Below are positions 4,925 to 7,410 of a DNA stretch of 7,410 bases, one piece after another (position 1 is the stretch's first letter; every line of letters begins with the position of its first letter). The notes beneath the pieces were generated by a model that was not told the origin of the DNA, did no database searches, and saw only the letters and a program-made list of their open reading frames with translations. Source of the stretch: Dehalococcoidia bacterium (GTDB taxonomy: Bacteria > Chloroflexota > Dehalococcoidia > Dehalococcoidales > DAOWJC01); NCBI GenBank assembly GCA_030640595.1, contig DAOWJC010000148.1, positions 1 to 7,410 on the forward strand, read 5' to 3'. Both the position numbers and the translations under genes were made by a program.

Positions 4925-6154
4925 ATGGGCAGGGAAGCTGATATGGAGAAGGAATTTTTAGAAAACATAGACCGGATGCTTGCCGGTGAAGAAGTAAAGA
5001 TTGGTGCCGATGTAAGTGATGACTACCGGATGGTACTTGACTTTGCTCAAACGCTGGTCAGGCTCCGTGTTATCCCCTCCCCCTCTTTTAAAGCCCAGCT
5101 TAAGGAGAGGTTACTGCTGAAGCTAAGTAAAGCAGAAGCCACATCAGGCGCAGAAAAGAACTGGCTCCGGGAGGGCTTGAGGCGACTAGTGCCACACACT
5201 ATAATGTGGCGTGCCGTAACGGCCACAGCCCTGGTTATCATCTTGGCAGCCGTCGGTGTGCTCTGGCAGTGGGGAGGATTCACCCAACCCCTGCCTCCTA
5301 TGCCATTAGCTCCTAAAGGAGTACCGACACCAATGCCGGCTCCTCCCCCACGACCATGGCTGGAGATAGAAGCAATACCATTATCGCCAATTGCCTACGC
5401 ACCTGCCTTTTCACTTAGGGAAGAGGTCAAAATCGAGTTTGTCTTTAAGAATGTAAGTTCAGAGCCCATCTCAGTAGCCCCCTTCCCCCCAGAAATAGAG
5501 ATTACGCGACCCAGAACCGACGAGGTGGTTCGGTCTTTCGCTGAAGGCTCTGAGCAACTGGATATATCACCGGTAGAAACAGTGGAGTATACCCTGGTCT
5601 GGGACCAGAAGGATAATAATGGAAGGCAGGTAGTCCCGGGCTGGTATTATGTGAATGTCGTCAAGGACATTATCGTTACTAAAGCAACTGCACCTACAAC
5701 AACAGGCATAAGCTTCGGGACCATGACTAAGCTGCTCATTCAATTCCCTCAGGGAGCTATGGAAAAGATTATTGAGGTAAACCAGTCTCAGACGGTAAAT
5801 GGGCTTACTATTACTCTGGAGCGTGTCGAGCTGTCTGCAATGGGAGCCAGGTTCTGTGCCTTTACCATCCCGCCCGACTACAGCCCGCCTCAGCCTCAGG
5901 ATTCTGTCCCGCTCCCACCACCCCCACCACCCGCACCGATGGTCCCTGTCCATGCCCAATACACTGTGGATGGCGTTACCAAGGATGCTGGATATTCTGG
6001 CATTGGTGCTCATGGCGACGGTATCAGACTGATCTGGGGGTATCATGAGGCTTGGCTCGACCCGGTCCCCAGTGATGCTAAGGAGTTAACCTTTACCATA
6101 ACCCGTTTTGGTGATTGGCAAGGACCCTGGGAGTTTTTCATACCGCTAGAATAA
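4925..6154 (+). CDS. Probable membrane anti-sigma factor with extracytoplasmic Ig-like domains
   Basis: 409 residues, probably controlling the second sigma factor: start ATG 4925 is one base after that gene's stop, with GGGGGTGG (4913-4920) inside the sigma gene as ribosome-binding site. ATG 4943 is a possible later start. The cytoplasmic part (1-92) includes LRVIPSPSFKAQLKERLLL (47-65), resembling the N-terminal segment of DUF5667-type anti-sigma proteins. One membrane helix is at about 93-115, then a proline-rich linker (121-144). Residues about 146-252 resemble a BsuPI-type beta-sandwich (VEYTLVWDQKDNNGRQVVPG then WYYVNV). A third part (about 281-409) has a proline run (329-338) and a C-terminal pattern ELTFTITRFGDWQGPWEFFI similar to the DUF4179/DUF5643 domains of Firmicutes anti-sigma proteins. 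No zinc-binding motif is seen. Domain names are by resemblance; the anti-sigma role is inferred. Confidence 0.8.
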   Translation: MGREADMEKEFLENIDRMLAGEEVKIGADVSDDYRMVLDFAQTLVRLRVIPSPSFKAQLKERLLLKLSKAEATSGAEKNWLREGLRRLVPHTIMWRAVTATALVIILAAVGVLWQWGGFTQPLPPMPLAPKGVPTPMPAPPPRPWLEIEAIPLSPIAYAPAFSLREEVKIEFVFKNVSSEPISVAPFPPEIEITRPRTDEVVRSFAEGSEQLDISPVETVEYTLVWDQKDNNGRQVVPGWYYVNVVKDIIVTKATAPTTTGISFGTMTKLLIQFPQGAMEKIIEVNQSQTVNGLTITLERVELSAMGARFCAFTIPPDYSPPQPQDSVPLPPPPPPAPMVPVHAQYTVDGVTKDAGYSGIGAHGDGIRLIWGYHEAWLDPVPSDAKELTFTITRFGDWQGPWEFFIPLE

Positions 6155-6274
6155 TAGCATCTTACTATCAGGAAATCCCCATTTTTACGGCTGTGAAAGG
6201 AGATGATGAATGATGTGAGCAACGGATAGCACACAGGCTTTCAACAGTAATTAATCAAATTAAAGGAGGTTAGT

Positions 6275-7039
6275 ATGAAACGGAGTTGGTTGTTAGTCGT
6301 TAGCTTGGGATTAGCATTGGTGTTAGCTATAGTTGGCTTATGTGGCTGTAGCCCCAGTAATACAACCCTAGGAACGATAAACTTAAATAGCCAGCAGGAG
6401 GGGATTTGGGTGAGTGGCATGGGAGAGGTAACCGTTACCCCTGATATCGCTACCTTGAGGTTAGGTATTGTGGCGCAGGAGGCAAACGTAGCCGAGGCTC
6501 AAACCAAGGCATCTGAAGCTATGAATAAGGTCATGACAGCACTGACCGACAGTGGAGTGATGGAAAAAGACATCCAAACCCAGTATTTTAGCATTCGCCA
6601 GAGAACAAAATGGGACAGGGAGAAGGAAGAAGAAACTGTGATTGGCTATCAGGTAACCAATAAGGTGACTGCTAAGATAAGAGATATAGATAAGGTAGGC
6701 ACCATTATTGATGCTGTAGTTGAGGCTGGAGGTGACCTCACCAGGATAGATAGCATAGGCTTTTCCGTAGATGACCCCTCGGTCTATTACGAGGAAGCCA
6801 GGGAAAAGGCAATGGCTGATGCCAAAGCTAAGGCAGAGCAGCTGGCTGAACTGGCTGGTGTTACTTTGGGTAAGCCAACTTACATCTCCGAGGGCGCTCA
6901 TATGCCACCTATCTACAAAGACGTATATTATGAAGTGACAGCAGGAGCGCCGATACCAGCTCCAGCCCCACCACCAATCAGCCCCGGGGAGATGAAGGTC
7001 AGCCTTACCGTTCAGGTTGCCTATAGTATTCTGCAATAA
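6275..7039 (+). CDS. SIMPL-domain (DUF541) lipoprotein
   Basis: 254-residue exported protein. Residues 1-24 are a lipoprotein signal peptide (MKRSWLL, hydrophobic core) ending in the lipobox LCGC with the lipidated cysteine at 25, so it should be anchored on the outside of the membrane. The remainder matches the SIMPL/DUF541 family (Omp28/BP26-like): GIWVSGMGEVTVTPDIATL (43-61), IGYQVTNKVTAKIRDIDKVG (123-142), the alanine/lysine-rich helix EEAREKAMADAKAKAEQLAE (173-192) leading into LAGVTLGKP, and a closing strand KVSLTVQVAYSI. The start has an ideal ribosome-binding site, AAAGGAGGT (6262-6270), four bases before the ATG. SIMPL proteins are linked to envelope integrity and oxidative stress in some bacteria, but the biochemical role is unclear. 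It lies 120 bases after the second anti-sigma gene with no terminator between them, so co-transcription is possible. Confidence 0.93.
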   Translation: MKRSWLLVVSLGLALVLAIVGLCGCSPSNTTLGTINLNSQQEGIWVSGMGEVTVTPDIATLRLGIVAQEANVAEAQTKASEAMNKVMTALTDSGVMEKDIQTQYFSIRQRTKWDREKEEETVIGYQVTNKVTAKIRDIDKVGTIIDAVVEAGGDLTRIDSIGFSVDDPSVYYEEAREKAMADAKAKAEQLAELAGVTLGKPTYISEGAHMPPIYKDVYYEVTAGAPIPAPAPPPISPGEMKVSLTVQVAYSILQ

Positions 7040-7134
7040 GCTGAATCTTTCCGGTATGTCAGGGGCAAAGCTAATATACATCAGGACTCGATAATCCTAA
7101 GTAGCAAAGGAAAAACAAGAAGGAGGTATTAAAC

Positions 7135-7338
7135 ATGATAGGGGCATTAGGATGGGCGGTACCAGGATGGGTTGCTGCATGGGGTATTGCCTGGCTAGCA
7201 TGCATCATATGGGTGGCCATAGATGCGGGAAAGCGAGGGATAAGCCCAGTATTCTGGCCACTGGCCACTCTAATCAGCGGGCCACTGGGACTCGTGGCCT
7301 ATGGCATAGTCCGCGAATTAGCTGCTAAGGAACGTTAG
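7135..7338 (+). CDS. Small two-helix membrane protein, 67 residues
   Basis: A short integral membrane protein with a good start: AAGGAGGT (7120-7127) seven bases before the ATG. Two hydrophobic segments lie at about residues 8-29 and 38-58, joined by a short charged turn (DAGKRGISP, 30-38) and ending in a charged tail (RELAAKER). The pattern W-x-x-x-DA-x-x-RG-x-x-P-x-x-W, then GPLGLVAYGIVR, recalls small membrane proteins of the PLDc_N type often found beside envelope genes; the resemblance is loose and no activity can be named. It follows the lipoprotein gene by 95 bases on the same strand with no terminator between, so it may be in the same transcript. Confidence 0.8.
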   Translation: MIGALGWAVPGWVAAWGIAWLACIIWVAIDAGKRGISPVFWPLATLISGPLGLVAYGIVRELAAKER

Positions 7339-7365
7339 AAGTCTTAGGTAATATCTATCTGGCTA

Positions 7366-7410
7366 GGGCAAAGCCGGAAGCCGTCTTAGGGACTTGTTCT
7401 GGCTTTGCCC
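7366..7410. repeat. Inverted repeat at the right edge, possible terminator
   Basis: GGGCAAAGCC (7366-7375) is matched perfectly by GGCTTTGCCC (7401-7410); the pairing can be extended inward to 14 positions with one G-T pair (GGAA against TTCT), leaving a 17-base loop. It starts 28 bases after the last gene, a normal place for a terminator, but the window ends before a T run could be seen. A related direct copy, GGGGCAAAGC, occurs near 7062-7071. It could instead be one end of a dispersed repeat. Confidence 0.55.

Noticed and set aside
5567..6046. Long minus-strand open frame opposite the second anti-sigma gene
   Set aside because: It is a shadow of the plus-strand gene, with a low-complexity, cysteine- and histidine-rich product and no family resemblance.

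Overview
This window looks like bacterial chromosome from an uncultured lineage. The gene style (Shine-Dalgarno sites close to AAGGAGGT, DUF541/SIMPL lipoprotein, single-pass anti-sigma proteins with a short SxxxxLRxxLL-type cytoplasmic motif, a presenilin-type protease more typical of archaea) reminds me of Chloroflexota, perhaps Dehalococcoidia-like. That assignment is from memory of gene style, not from a marker gene, and is tentative.

Layout. (1) 2-709 (+): the 3' part of a presenilin/signal-peptide-peptidase-like (A22) intramembrane aspartyl protease, cut by the left edge, with YD, GGGD and PAL motifs intact. (2) 710-2508: a block with an unrecognised 392-residue protein on the minus strand (1001-2179), flanked on both sides by non-coding DNA. 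Two related palindromic elements (858-883 and 2462-2487) bracket this gene. (3) 2509-4157: the first ECF sigma factor (2553-3110) and its probable membrane anti-sigma factor (3158-4051), closed by a strong rho-independent terminator (4125-4157). (4) 4167-6154: a tiny membrane peptide (4214-4300), a second ECF sigma factor (4372-4923) and a second membrane anti-sigma-like protein with extracytoplasmic Ig-like domains (4925-6154). (5) 6275-7338: a SIMPL-domain lipoprotein and a two-helix 67-residue membrane protein, followed by an inverted repeat cut by the right edge.

How it may work together. The most interesting structure is regulatory. A two-part sequence, AAC followed 16-17 bases later by CGTTA, occurs in front of the first sigma gene, again between that gene and its anti-sigma gene (with 17 identical bases), and a third time in front of the small peptide / second sigma unit. 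This fits an autoregulated ECF promoter. It predicts that sigma-1 drives itself, gives its anti-sigma an extra dose from a private promoter, and switches on the second sigma/anti-sigma unit as a cascade. The membrane anti-sigma proteins, the lipoprotein and the small membrane proteins together suggest an envelope-stress or surface-sensing locus. The intramembrane protease at the left edge is a speculative candidate for processing a single-pass anti-sigma factor.
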